The translations under genes and the position numbers were made by a program. The notes under the pieces are model-generated. The model saw only the letters and a list, made by a program, of their open reading frames with translations. It ran no database searches and was not told where the DNA came from. Positions 50,561-63,609 of a stretch of 64,000 bases of DNA are shown here, in pieces. The DNA is from Rodentolepis nana (taxonomy: Eukaryota > Platyhelminthes > Cestoda > Cyclophyllidea > Hymenolepididae). Each line of letters begins with the position of its first letter. The stretch's first letter is position 1. The DNA lies in assembly GCA_900617975.1 (NCBI GenBank), contig UZAE01012020.1, forward strand, positions 30,404-94,403, written 5' to 3'.

Positions 50561-52003
50561 ATAGGATACTAATACTTAATTCCAATAACGCGGTCAAGCA
50601 ACTGAGACGATTGAATTTGGAAGAGTGCTATTCCACAAGGGTAAAAATTAGACCTCAAAAGTGAATTGGCTAATTAGCACTGAGACAATGCTTTGATTGC
50701 AATAAGGCTCAATCGTTGAGTAATCAATTCATTTTTCGCATATGGAATTCCGTTCAACCATTACAAAAACTTAGGTGTTCTAAGTTATTGGAAATGTGAG
50801 AATAAGATATACAGAGACTTCAAGGACCTTTCGTACAGATGTGGTGGCTTGGAGGTATAGATACGTCCAGATCGGTACAAATGCAGCAGACAAATTTGTT
50901 AATCCATGCTAATTTCACAGTCACGGTGGTTAGGTAACTCAGATCATAGCCATCTAGAATATACAAAACCTTTGACCAGCCTAAAGTGGTTGGCATTTGA
51001 GCTCAAGAACAAAAAGATATTTGAATGAGGCACGTTGTATAGAAGGTGCAATCTTATATTCAGTTGAAGTACTAGGATGTCAAGTTGATTAGTAGACACA
51101 GTCGTAAAATGAAGGTGTTAACAAACAAATCTAGACACCATTTAATCGACAAATAATTTTATTGGTGCATGGCTTTCAAAACCTGTTTATTTTCTGCTTC
51201 CATTAAGTGTCAAGTTCATAAACCAATAAGAAGAGTTAGGAGGAGCGACAGTGAGAACACCACCGGAAACCATTCATTCCAACTAAAAACTTGCCATTCA
51301 ATTATAAAAAATAACTTTTTTCAGCTGATTACAAAGTAATCTGGGCAGCCAATGAAAGAGGTTTGCTTAATCTTGTCAACATATTTTATCAAATTGATGA
51401 TGGACAAAAAAGACCCAAATGGAAAAAAATCACATGATTTTAAATATTGTTTGATTTCTGTTTGCTAATGATCAAAATGTATTTTCATTTTGTAAGAACT
51501 GTTATCAAATTTCAACTACTGCAACATTCGTTGTATGCGAGCATTTTCTTGCCAACTAAATAAGCTGAAATTAAAACTTTCGAAAACAGAAATGAAGCAT
51601 ATTTTAGACTTGAAACAAAATGTTTGCACAGTGTTTTGGCCAACACATTTTGAAATCAAAGACGGTTTCACAGGTTGACTTTTCAGCAGTATATTTTTTC
51701 TGTGTCTCGGAAAAACTGTCTAGTCTTTAACTCCTAAATAGCTATTGTAAAGGATATAATTACCTAAATGACACTGCGATTTTAAATTTTACAGATTTTA
51801 AAGCCTCCGAGAATTTGGTCTTCAAAGTTGTGAAATTAAGGAAATACTCGTTATTTAAAACTTCTAGCAACATGTACAGTGCTAAGACAAAGTAGAATTA
51901 CATTCAATTTAGACTGTTATTAATTATTGAGAAGCCGATAGTTCTCATTTTGACTCCTATAGACTTTTTACTACACATCTCTGCATGCCTGAACTAGATC
52001 ATT

Positions 52004-52020
52004 TCTCTCTCTCTCTCTCT
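52004..52020. repeat. (TC)n microsatellite
   Basis: An uninterrupted TC run of 17 bp, followed by GTCTC. Confidence 0.9.
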
Positions 52021-54663
52021 GTCTCAGTTTGATTTCGATTAAAGTGACATTAAGAGATCTAAATTAGTCATCATTGCTAGGCCACGTATTTTATTTTATT
52101 TCAAATGTAAACCAGTTGACTATTTCAGAGACGCCTATTTCTTGTCTGGTCACTTCGGATATACAGTTGTGCCCATCAAAAATTGAATAGCATTAGCTTA
52201 AAAGCACTCACTTTTTTGGTCAAATGACTAGAGCGCCTTTACGTCAACTTGCTTATCTGTAAGGGGGTTGGTCCCTGCTACACGCCTGTCACACGACTTC
52301 TAACATTATTTTGAATTAACGCGTATGCAAATGAGGAAAAAAGCAAGATTATGCTTCGTGTCTATTTATTCGTGCAGTCGAATCGGAATTTTGCAAGCTA
52401 GCTCTCTCCCAAAGCAAGTCTATAAATGACCATTAGACAAATGGTAATTGTGCCAGGCAAATAAATGAATTCTCCAAGAGCAATTAGCTTTGTAAAATCC
52501 GTGCATAATAATTGTGTCGATTAAGGAGCCTAAACGCAGAAATTTGAGTAGCTCATGTCAATAGCGTTTAGTCCAGTTCATTCTTTAACCTTTTAGCAAA
52601 GGAGATCTAATTGCCAATCTGCAGCCATAATTAGACGTCTCAATTTCCAGAATTGCTTTATCTTGTTTTTAGTAGTAAAAATTGTAGACTTGTTGAGTAA
52701 TCAAACTTCTCGGCTGCTCCTAAGTACTATCATATTCATCGATGCCTTTATAAAACTCTTACAGCATGTATTTACCTTTCACATGATAAGAAATGGTTTC
52801 CGATAAGTTTTATACTTAGGTCCTGAAAGAAAATGGTACCTTAGATAATTCCTCAACTTAGAAACTTACTTTTTCAACAAAACTATTTCTAATGTGAACA
52901 CTTCAGATAAAAATGTTAGAATTCCAAGCAAAGGTGGTAATAAATCAAAGAATTTTGTTTGTATCACGAGACATGAAACGAGACATTCGGCTCTCTGCCC
53001 GAAATTTTTCCCATCTCCGTATTCCATTCCCGTCTGTTCGGTCAATTTATCTAAGATTCAAAACATCATCACATGTTCTGCTAATTATTACAAAAATCAA
53101 TCCAAATATATTCATTTAAAATTTTTGAAGATTCGAAAACACTGCAGACATAGATACGCACTAAATCCATCTTGTTTAATCAAATTGCTTAGTACCTTCC
53201 TCTAATAATCTCCTTGTCGTTTCAATTAGCTCAATAAATATTTTAACTCCTTTCATTCGCAAATCTTGTAAGACTGCACTTTTTTAACTTTCTCAGAACA
53301 CCATAGCTGAGGTTCTGATTTCTACACTGTTGGCACAGAATATAGGCTAAAAGCATTTGGGTGGCGCAAGCTTTAAAAACTTATTTGCATGAAAACGAAT
53401 AACCGAAGATTTGATCCCTTTTAAAGTAACGCAATTTCAGGGAAAAAATATATGATTTATTTAAATAATTAGCGATTTAAAAGCAATGTCATTCCATAGA
53501 TAATACCGTTTAAACTTCATTTGATTGAAAAAATTGCTTTTCAAATCGAACGGAAGACTGGTATTTTTGATTTAAATGAAGTGAGCAGGACTTATATTCC
53601 CATTCAAACTGTCAATAGAAACTTGACTCCATTTGGCAGGTAAAAATGGTCCGTCAGTAGTTTTGGCATTATTCTTCCCCACTTTTTTGCGTTGATTCAT
53701 TTCGATTTGTTTGAAAAGATATTTAGTTTTTTCTACATAATTCAAGGACTTAAACAGTGAGTTAATGCGAGAACACGGCTTAACATGGCAAAATTATAGA
53801 GTATTGCGAAAAGCGCCAAGAATAAGTTCTCCGTACATTGTAACTTAATAGTCTGTTTTCTGGAAGCCTCGGACAAAACGTATGCAAAAATTTTAAAATA
53901 TTATTTTTTCGTTTGAAAATATACATTGCTGCCCATTTTTATAGCCCATCAAAAGCAAAGGGAAATCTCCAAAGTGCATTCCCTTGAATTCGAGTTGTCC
54001 AAATAGAAAATCATTTTTAGCTATAACTCGTAAGGAGTGCTTTCTCAACCTTGCCTCTAACCTTGAGGGATGAAAAGTATTGTCCACCTTTATTTGATAT
54101 TCAAAAGGCAAGAATAATGGTTTCTAAGGCTTCTTACAAATATTCAATGGAGTAGGGACATAATTTTATATGTAATAGGCAGCTATAACTGACTGAAGTA
54201 CCTACTGAGGTGTTAAGGACTCGTGTCCCTGACTTGAAATATCCCTATAGAGACTTTGCTTTTCACCTTAAAATTGCTCATTTTAATGATATAGGAGGTG
54301 TTCCGACAACTTTATCCACTCAAAACTTTAAGTAACCGATGGCTGCGGAGATTTGTCACTGAAAGGGAAGTGCATTCTTCCTTGACACTTGACAATTGAC
54401 ATGACTAAGACACCGCATATTTCCAGGTTGACTAAATCAAAGAAAATATAAACACTACGTTTCAGTTCCATTTCTAAAAGTGACATTTTGTTTTGCAAAA
54501 CAGGTAACCAAATACTAGAGAAAACAAGATTTTCAAGCCTAAATAAGAAGCCAAATTAAGTTTAAAAGAAAATAAATTTTTCTTTGGTTTTTGCTACTTG
54601 GTCATTCATTCGTGGTCCTTGTAGTAAGCAGCGTTGCTTGGGTTTGAGCAACAGGCTTGGAAT

Positions 54664-54887
54664 ATTAGCCGGCAGTTGACTTCAGACTTCTAACTACCAC
54701 GACCCGACTGTATGTCATGTATCACCACTACACAGTACTCACCTTACCTTTTCTCTGCCTTTGTGTCTGACTATCTCTTTTGCATCCTGGAAACACTTTT
54801 CTGTCCCTCCTCTCCTCTGTGAAGCCCGAAGTATGCTAAATGGCTAATGATGACTATCATAAGCCTGCCATTTGAAATAAATAAATA
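54664..54887 (+). mobile_element. SINE-like retroposon copy 9, head missing
   Basis: It starts at TTAGCCGGCAGTTGACTTCA, so the first 80 bp or so of the family are missing or too changed to see. It continues through CCCGACTGTATGTCATG, CACAGTACTCACC, the pyrimidine-rich middle, CTGTGAAGCCCGAAG, ATAAGCCTGCCATTTG and AAATAAATAAATA. No secure target duplication was found. Confidence 0.8.
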
Positions 54888-55245
54888 GATTACGGATGAT
54901 AAAGACCTGATTCTTCAGTATGACGTCTTTAGTGTGTCCTAAATCAATATACTTACATCCTCCAAAGTTATATATTAATGGGATATTTGTAATGGATAAC
55001 CAACTACGATTCAATAGATCTTTGACAATTTGCCTTGAAGTAAAATCAAACGTTAAAATAAATGTAATATGAGGATATTCAATCGTGCGAAATCCATACA
55101 TCGTGAAATCAAACCATCCATCTAACCTTTTTAATGCGAACAATAAATGTAAATTATTGATAATTATCCTATGCTGTAAGTTTTGGTTAGTTCTGATTAA
55201 AGTGTTGTGTAAAATCGAAGATGATATTAGGTCAGTCTGATCCAA
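54844..55245 (-). other. Unrecognised 133-codon open frame
   Basis: The longest open frame outside the receptor that is not explained by a repeat in most of its length. It opens on TTG rather than ATG, and its 3' 40 bases run into the SINE tail. The translation is rich in Ile, Leu and Phe, with no motif I recognise. A run this long is only marginally unexpected in 64 kb of this composition. It could be chance, an old exon or a transposon relic. Confidence 0.15.
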
Positions 55246-57762
55246 AAAAGACTAGCATGAATGCATAATTAAGCATTTTACACACTGAATCACAAGCCTT
55301 CTATGCTTTTGAGTGAAATAGAAGTTACTTCATGAGTTTTTAATGCTAATCACCGCCGTTATTTCATTTTTTCACGATTCATTCCAATGTGAGCTGATTA
55401 TTTTATTATATGCCATACTTTTTAATAATTTGGTATAGGAGGAATCTTTTTAGGATTGCTGATAACGTATGAAACAGGTCCCACTGAAGTTGAACACAAT
55501 TGTCTGTTTTCCAGCTTTCACAGATATTTGTCAAAATTGAGGAACTTTATATGCGCCGTGTGATATAATGAGAGGATGTTGACATAACTGACTCACTAAA
55601 AATGATTAATAAGTGAATATATATGGATAAAATATCGGCATTCTAAATTAAATGAGATGAGATGAACGACGTTTTCTTGTTTTTATGATTCAGTAGCATA
55701 TTGAAATAATTTATTTCATAAAAAGCCCGAACTTTGAAAACCACTGTGCGGTTTTATCCTTCTCCAATCCGAAATATCAGCCTACATCCGAAATAAGTAG
55801 AAATTTAAATTGGCCAGACTAAGTAAAGAAAGGGAATAATATTTACATTTCTTTATTAAGGAAGGCCAAAATGCAAGTGGATATCAGACATATTTGTCCA
55901 GACTGTCAAGATTTTAGTGTCAATGCACTCTCGTAAGTTTTTAAAGCAGCATAGGGAGGAGAACTAATCATCTGGGAGAACAATTTAGGCTCTTCGACCT
56001 TGAGTAATTTGCTTCGGCATTTCACCACTATCGTAATTTCATTTCCGGCTAAATCTATTCCTTTTGCAAAAATAGGGTAAGCCTTAAATTTCTTGGCAGA
56101 TAAACGAATTTAATAAGTAAAATTTTTTTCCTTGTGATAAAAATGCTTTTTTAATGGTGAAAGGAATTACCACCAATTTACATTTCCACTATAGTCAATT
56201 AATTAACCATGGCCTTTCCGTTGGGGAAATTTCTGTAGAATATTTAATTAAAAATTTTTTAAGCCCTTTTATTCATTTGAAGTCTCCATTTAAATTAAAA
56301 TTCTGCAAGTTTTGTATTTTTTAAAAGATTTACGCTGATAGTATCATGAAATAATAAGAGATTCTATGTTTAAATTGAATTACAAAAATAGCAATTAGAG
56401 CATGAATTCAGGACTATTCTACAAAATTTCAAGGGTATTAGCATTTAGTCCCAATGACATGAATAAAAGTGATATTTGAATAACAATGATAAAATCAATT
56501 TAGCTTCCAAATACGAGCAATAAAATTCATATCAATGTGCGATTGCCATTGCATATCAACATGGCCTTATTCCTACATGAATGGAATTCACATTATATAT
56601 TGGGTATAATTTGTCCTCAATATGACATATGCTACTGCAATGAAAGAAATGAATTTCAAAATACCACCCTTAAAATCAGAAAATCGGCCAAGTTGAGTTT
56701 AAAGTTTGTTTGAAAAAATGTCCCTTGAGACTTGAGTGTTTGGCTTCCGCGATAACTAATTAAATTTGACTTAACAAAGTACAAATAATATTGTACACAG
56801 AGCTGGCAGTTAAAAACCTAAGTGAATAGATTGCGCCATTTTTTTCAATAAAAAAATAGTAAAAATAATTAGGTAGAAATGAATGAAATAAGATTATTGA
56901 AAAAGTTTCCAGATAAAAATGAATGCATCAAAGCGTTCTTCTCAATTGAATTTAAAATTTCCTTAATGCATTGCATAATTACTTAAAAATTTATGAAAAT
57001 CGGAAAATCGAATTATTAAAATCCTCAGAAAAATAACTATAAATATTATTTCAGCGATATTCAGTACTTATTGACCTAGTAATTGACTATGAAGACGGGT
57101 TAGTCGTTTTTCCTCCTCCAGAGTTTTTGAAAGAAGTTGGGTCTTAATTGATATTATTAATTGAATTCTTGCCTGACAAATTCTCGAGTGGGGCTGAAGT
57201 TGGAAACATTTTAGTGAAAGAAATTAGCAATTAAGTGGTTAAGTAGCTTCTTATAGAGGAAAGCACTAAGTAAATCTCGTTTATCACGCTTTCTCTAGTC
57301 ATTTAGCCGATGTAACCGAAAAGTGGCTCTCGACCCTCCACCTCATTTCCGATCACGAATAGTTCCGTGTCAGCCAAGATCTCATTAATTGCAAGCGAAA
57401 CTCTAAAGTAGGGCAAAAATTCTTCTTGCGTGATTTGAAGGGAAAAATGTTGACATATTTTTATTTTTTTTTGCTACATCAGCATAATAATCTCTCTTTA
57501 GGTTCCATGGAAATTCATGAATGGTATTTATTACAAGTTCCTATAATTTTAGACATAAATCAGGTGAAAAAGAGCACAAGTTGCAGCTTTTTCATGTATG
57601 CTTTAAAGTCAAAATTTCTATCAAATTAAATATATAATGTTGAATATTGATTCGAATAATCACTACTTGATCTTCTTCTAATAATATAAAGTCCCAATAA
57701 TCCGGAATTCAAATTTTACATTTTTGTCATATTATCTGGAAAAGTTGCAATAATACTGCTTT
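55246..57762. other. AT-rich intergenic DNA
   Basis: No gene or repeat recognised in about 2.5 kb. Confidence 0.5.
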
Positions 57763-58246
57763 CACTACTTTCACAGTACTCACCTCACCTTTTTTCTACC
57801 TTTGTGTTCGTCTCTTACATCTTTGAAACAATCTTCTGTTCCCCCTCTCTCGACTTTTGTCACTTTGATGTTCCTTCCCCTCTGTGAAGCCTGAAGTCAA
57901 CTAAAGGGATAATGATAACCATCAAGACGCCTGCCATTTGCTAAAGGGCTAATGATAACTATCAAAACGCCTGCCGTTTAACCTGTCATTCGAATTTTCG
58001 CTTTGATGTTCCTTCCCCTCTGTGAAGCCTGAAGTCAACTTGTTGATGTTCCTTCCCCTCTGTGAAGCCTGAAAGTCAACTAATTCTAATGATATCTATC
58101 AAAACGCCTGTCATTTGAAATAAACGGTAATGATAGCCATCAAGACGCCTACCATTTGATATAAATTAATGATAACTACCAAAACGCCTGCCATTTGATA
58201 TAAGTACATCAAGACGCCTGCCATTTGACATAAATAATATGAAATA
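57763..58246 (+). mobile_element. SINE-like retroposon copy 10 with multiplied 3' ends
   Basis: It opens at ACTACTTTCACAGTACTCAC, within the middle of the family. After one body it carries a disordered array of the 3' end. The terminal motif ATCAARACGCCTGCCATTTG (with small changes) occurs six times, at 57921, 57961, 58098, 58139, 58178 and 58208. The preceding block TTCCTTCCCCTCTGTGAAGC occurs three times. The last four terminal motifs form an approximate 30-41-bp tandem array, most units led by TAATGATA and ended by ATAAA-like tails. Confidence 0.85.
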
Positions 58247-58668
58247 AAATTTGTGAAATGACTTTAATTTACAAAGGAAATTTTTTTATTATTGAAAATT
58301 GAGAGCATATTCGGAAAAAACAAGAACCAAGCATTTACCCTTTTGGGCAATTTGAAGTTAATAGAAAGAATTGGTAGATATCTTGGTTCCGCCAGCACAT
58401 TAATTTTAATCAAACTAATGATATTTTGCCAAAGTAGTTTACCAACCATTACTTAATGAAAATCTTCAGTCTACCAGATATCAAATTCCCCACTATTAAT
58501 CTTCCCCTGTAAATAAGAGTTTTTTAACGCTTTTAAAAAGCATTACAAGAATGAAAAAACCATTTTATTTCAAAGATAAACTGTTCCTTATGGTTAATAA
58601 GCAATTATACGTTCAGTTAAATTTGAGAAACGAAGATTTCTATTCCTTCGTCACCAATTTCCCACAAC
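58247..58668. other. Short intergenic DNA between two SINE copies
   Basis: No gene. Its right edge (58658-58668) is the left target duplication of the next copy. Confidence 0.5.
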
Positions 58669-58993
58669 ATTTATTTATTTATTTATTTCAAATTGCAGAC
58701 GTTTTGATAGTTATCATTAGCCCTTTAGCTGCCTTCGGGCTCCATATAGAAGAGAAGGAACATAAAAGGGAAAGAAAGTAGAGAGGGGGACAGAGGAGTG
58801 TTTCAAAGAGACTGACAGACAAAGTTGGTGAAAAGGTGAGATGAGTATTATGGAAATAGTCGAGTACGACATACAGTGGGATCATGGCAGTTTGAAGTCA
58901 GATGTCAACTGCCGGTTTATAAACTTTTTTGCCGAATAAGTATACGTTGCCCAGGGTGCACCACGTAGAGGTAAGTCTATCGCACACCCCTAT
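58669..58993 (-). mobile_element. SINE-like retroposon copy 11 with 11-bp target-site duplication
   Basis: A full-length minus-strand copy with a long ATTTATTTATTTATTT tail at its left and the head GGTAAGTCTATCGCACACCC at its right. TTTCCCACAAC is exact at 58658-58668 and 58994-59004. The match extends through the next four bases with one difference. The outer head stem is kept with a G-T pair (ATAGACTT with AAGTTTAT). Confidence 0.9.
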
Positions 58994-59430
58994 TTTCCCA
59001 CAACGTTTGACCATTTTAAAAGACCTAATATAGTAGGATTGAACAGATAAAATGACAAATATAATGAAAGTCTAAGAATCTCAAACTTGACCTTCTATTT
59101 TCAAATCCAAAAAATTGTTGTCCTTATTTAACGAACCATTAAAATCAATAAGTTTAAAGCTGGTTGTCATATTTGACAGTCTCCTGTCTTTTGTGTGACA
59201 TTTTGGTTGAACTATTCAAAATTGACCTTTTTAACTAGCATTTAGAAATGTACAACATTTTACCAAAAAGGCCTGGAAAACATGTTGTGACTTCTCATTG
59301 TTGAACGAGACAGCAACTGCTCCTCCCCCATAAAGTGACTGCTAAACCTGATCAGATTTTATAATGGAATTTTAAATACCTCAGTTAGCAATGGTCCTTT
59401 TGGACTAATATTCATTTGAATATGCAGATA
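58994..59430. other. Intergenic DNA between opposed SINE heads
   Basis: No gene or motif recognised in 437 bp. Confidence 0.5.
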
Positions 59431-59741
59431 CAGGGTGCACAAAAAACTTACCTCTACGTGGTTTACCCTGGGCAACGTATACTCATACGGCAGAAAAGTT
59501 TATAAACCGACGATTGACTTCTCACTTCAAACTACCATGACTCTACTGTATGCCATATTCGACCCCTTTCACAGTACTCATTTCACCTTACCTCTTTCTC
59601 TACCTTTATGCCTGCCAACAACTCAACCTCTCTCAACCTTTTTGTGACTTTGACACTCCCTCCTCCTCCCTCTGTGGAGCCTGAAGTCAACTAAAGAGCT
59701 AATAGCAGCTAACGTAAAGCCTACCATTTACAATAAATAAA
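59431..59741 (+). mobile_element. SINE-like retroposon copy 12
   Basis: A full-length but diverged copy. The start CAGGGTGCACAAAAAACTTA has lost the GATAG part of the first stem, while CAACGTATACTCATACGG keeps the second hairpin perfectly. The body and end follow the family (CATATTCGACCCCTTTCAC, GGAGCCTGAAGTCAACTAAA, AAAGCCTACCATTTACAATA, AATAAATG). It lies head to head with copy 11. Confidence 0.85.
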
Positions 59742-61800
59742 TGATAAGACACTCTTTGAGAAATTTTGGCCGAAAACTGTAGTCATCTCCATGGGATATT
59801 TTACTATTCTATAAACCAATTCAGCTATTGCCCAAATACAAAGATTGGAAAGAAGCTGGCATATTTCACCAAATTTGTTGTCCCAATTGGCAAATAGGAA
59901 AAATAGAATTGAATGAATTGCTTGCCTTTATTTATGCAATCCAGTTAAGAAGTAATTCAAAATAAAACAATTGTGCTTTATATATATAAATCTAGTAAAG
60001 ATAGTTCTTTATCTTTACATTCATAAAAGTCGGAATTTTATTTCAAATTTCAGTAGGGAAAGCTTATTAGAATTTTTAAAATATTCATGTGATTCTCATT
60101 ATTTCGGCTAATTCTTTTTGCTGTCTACTTGGAAATAAGGCAATTTTAAAATGATTTACAGCCATAAGATATGAAATCGCACTTTGAATAAATTTTAATG
60201 CAGTCTATTTGTAAGTGGTTGAATTTGGATTGTTAATCAGCAATTGAAGGGATGACAATATACAATTATTAAACAAAAAATGTATTAGGTGCTGCTAAAT
60301 TTTTTACCTTTACTATTGATAGTTATTATCCCTCAACCGATATGGTCACTATTCGTCATATTATGTACAAATGTGAGGTAACCGCATATGTTACACTGTT
60401 GAAATTGTGCAAACCATAAATAAATAAAATTAGCTCTTTCACTTCTATTCAATATTTCAATTTGTTGATAATTCTCCAAATGAGTCATATATTTTTCAAG
60501 TGAATTTTTGAGAGTTTCATTTCAATAAATTGATATGAAGGGCAAAATTCGAGCGGATCAACAATAATGCTGAAGTCAGAACGATTCCATTTCAATTATA
60601 TTCAAAGTCCAATTAAGAATCTAAGTGCATGTGAAATATTTATTTCTCAATTCATCCGATCCATACCACTATGAAGGTTTAGATAGTCTGCACTGCCACC
60701 ATTGACATTGTATTTGTTCTTCCAATTAAAGCCAGTAGTCGAGTGGAACGTTAATTAGTAAGCCGTGCTAAAATAGGGGCCCACTTTCTTTAGTTCTGCT
60801 GCTCAATTAAAATGGAGAAACAAATAGTACCATGAATGGCATACCATAAGAGTGAAACCAGGCAAGCAGAGGTGTACTCCAGCACTTCCCCCTTATCCCT
60901 CCCCTGCATTGTAAATATCGCATTCAGCCAAAAATCATGCATGATATCTTTCTATTCTTAACTAATAGATAAACTAGTATCTAGTGTTTATATATAGTAC
61001 ATAGACTGTCAGTAATCATTAAAAATATGTGTTGAAAAGAAAAGATTGCATCATACGATCAGAATCCTGAACTGTGCATGCAACGTAATAATCAAGTAAC
61101 TTTCTTCGTTTTGTTAAATATTCACAAATATTATCACAATGGATTTAATTAATTTAGCAATCAACTTTTAATAGTTTTTTGAGCTGTATGTGTTTGCGGT
61201 GAATCACGAAGCGAATAAGGCTCTCAAGGAATTTTTTCGACGAAAATTATCTTAAACCGAGTCACTATTAATTCGATTTTGTCAAATTTCTGGCGGTTTT
61301 AAAACTTTGGCTGTCAAAAGACTCGGTTTATTTCTAAATGTCTTAACTTTCTTCATGATCTTTTGCCAGAATTTATCAGTTATTTGTTCTTTAGATCAAT
61401 CTTTTATACCTAATGGGATTTAGCTCTAAGCTCTAATCTTAATGAGTCAATTTTGAAGGGATCAAATTGTTAATCCAAGTAATTACAGCAATTTTAGTTA
61501 ACGAAGCACTTTAAAACCTTGAAGAAACTCTTGTTTTCTTTAATAGCAATTAGTTTCATCTCTGCTAACAATATATTTCGAATTTAAGCTAAAATTGTGG
61601 ACGTTGATATCAAATGAAAGAAAAAAAGGAAGCTCTATTTTTGACAACATCTAACTTTGTGAACGTATATCATCAGTTTTGAAGATTTTTAGTAATAAAA
61701 CGCAATATTTGGGGATTTTTTATATTCAAGACAGTCACAGAGTTGCAGCCTACAAATGTAATTTTAAATAATGTTTTGCTTTATGAATACAACTATAATG
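59742..61800. other. AT-rich intergenic DNA
   Basis: No gene recognised in 2 kb. A patch at about 60.55-60.85 kb is less AT-biased than its surroundings but has no open frame or motif. Confidence 0.5.
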
Positions 61801-62119
61801 TTATTTATTTATTTCTAATGGCAGGCGTTTTGAAATTTATCATTAGCCATTTAGCTGACTTCAGGCTTCACAGAGAGGAAGAGAAACATCAAAGTGACAA
61901 AAAGTTGAGAGGAGGGACAGAATAATGATTCACAGATGTGACAGAAACAGACAAAAGAGCAGAGAAAAGGTAAGATGAGTACTATGAAATGGGTTGAATA
62001 TGGCATACAGTGGGGGTAGTTTGAAGTCAGAAGTCAACTGCCGGTTAAGAGACGTTTTTGCCGTATGAGTATACGTTGCCCAGGTTGCACCACGTGGAGA
62101 AAAGTCTATCGCACTCCCC
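61801..62119 (-). mobile_element. SINE-like retroposon copy 13 with 14-bp target-site duplication
   Basis: A full-length minus-strand copy. Tail (TTATTTATTTATTTCTAATG) at left, head (AAAGTCTATCGCACTCCCC) at right. Flanks ATACAACTATAATG (61787-61800) and ATACAAATATAATG (62120-62133) differ at one position. The inner hairpin CGTAT / ATACG is intact. The outer stem has been lost through changes in its second arm. Confidence 0.9.
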
Positions 62120-63609
62120 ATACAAATATAATGCATGACTATGTGATCAAAAGAAATGTATATTACCGATAATTTGCAATATAAAACTCAACAGAAAAAT
62201 TTAAATGGACAAGTTGCCGATTTCCAAACTGAATTCATCAACATGTTTTGGGAATGAGCTGTGTATATATTCAACTGATATTTGTGTCATATCAATGAGA
62301 AAGTTGAATTTAAAGTATAATGGAAATATCTGCAACGCTAATAAAATCGAAATTGTCTATGCACAGGTATAATTTAAAATTAAAATTTTAAATCTGCGTT
62401 ATCTGATTAAAGGAGGCACGTATTAGAATGATAGATTAGGCATTTAATCGACAGTCAGAAATATAGTTACGATTAGACAAGATTTGTTTCTCCAAAATTT
62501 GTATTTGGCATTTTTTGCGTGCCTAAGACGTTAGTGAAATTCAGCACAGCTGCATATTTCGTTGAAGGAAATTTGCAAAATTAAATGTGCAGAAATTTCA
62601 CCTGCTACAAACGACACTCCCTTTTAACCTGCGTAGAGGCAAACCTCGAGTTATTTCTTCTTAGCAAAGTAAAGTTAGCACATTTTTAACCTCCGGTCAC
62701 AAAGTTTTATTCAATACTTTCAGTTTTCTTGATTTTTACGCTAACCATTCAATTATTTCAAAGCGTACAATAATGAATTTCTCTATTTTGATCAAATTGG
62801 TTAAAGCTAATAGACTAATGACCAAATGCTCTCAACACAAACACAAATAGGCAAATATTTTTGTGAGAAGTTTAATTTTGCTAGAAATAGACTTTAAGCC
62901 AATTGGCAGACAATTCTATTGTCTGATGCAATAAAACGCAAACGTCTGAGATGGAGCGTGTTTTCGTTTCAATATGCCGCTTAGTTTGTGTAAACAAAGA
63001 TTCAAACTTAAATATTTTTGTCATTTCAGAGTTATGTGCATCCCGTTTATTTAAATGGCACAAGCAAACACTTTCTTTCACTTATCTCATTGCAAAACTA
63101 CTTACGAGTTTGCTTTTTTATTCTTCAACGTCCTTATTACCGAACTTCTGCTTTTGGAAAAGAAAATATACCAATCAAAGTTGAGTGAAAACAATTTAAA
63201 TCAATCGACTGGACAGCATGTGCTAAATTTTGTATGTATTGAATCAACAAAACGAAATGCTTGGTTTAATTTGGTGACTGTTTACGGATATGTTGAAGGT
63301 ATGCTGAAATCGTAAACCCTTCTCTCTTTGTATGAGGGATGACAAGGGGAAAAAATGGCCGGAACTTGTTTAAATCATAAGAGAGAGAGAAAAAGAGAAT
63401 AAGTTACATAATGAAAACTAAACAAGAGATTTATTCTCATTGCTCCACAAATATTGAAAAATGAATTTCCTTATCAGTACCATAAAGCAGAGAAAGTTAA
63501 TGGGCCGATTTTGAGACCTTAGTGAGTGGAGGTAGGAACTCTGTTAGTTCCTGGTTTAGTTTGCAATAGTAACAGGTGGCTGCTTTTTGAGTAAAACTCC
63601 TCGAAAATA
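62120..63609. other. AT-rich intergenic DNA
   Basis: No gene recognised. Overlapping frames on both strands at 62881-63315 are under 90 codons, and none has a known motif. Confidence 0.5.

Larger units (their letters stand above)
50122..54663. other. 3' flank of the receptor gene and intergenic DNA
   Basis: The first few hundred bases are presumed 3' untranslated region. Beyond that no gene is recognised. The overlapping frames at 52894-53205 have no motif. A CT microsatellite lies at 52004-52020. No SINE copy occurs here. Confidence 0.5.

Noticed and set aside
52894..53205. 103-codon frame with an overlapping 68-codon frame
   Set aside because: There is no recognisable domain, and two frames are open over the same bases. 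The length is expected by chance in 64 kb of AT-rich DNA.
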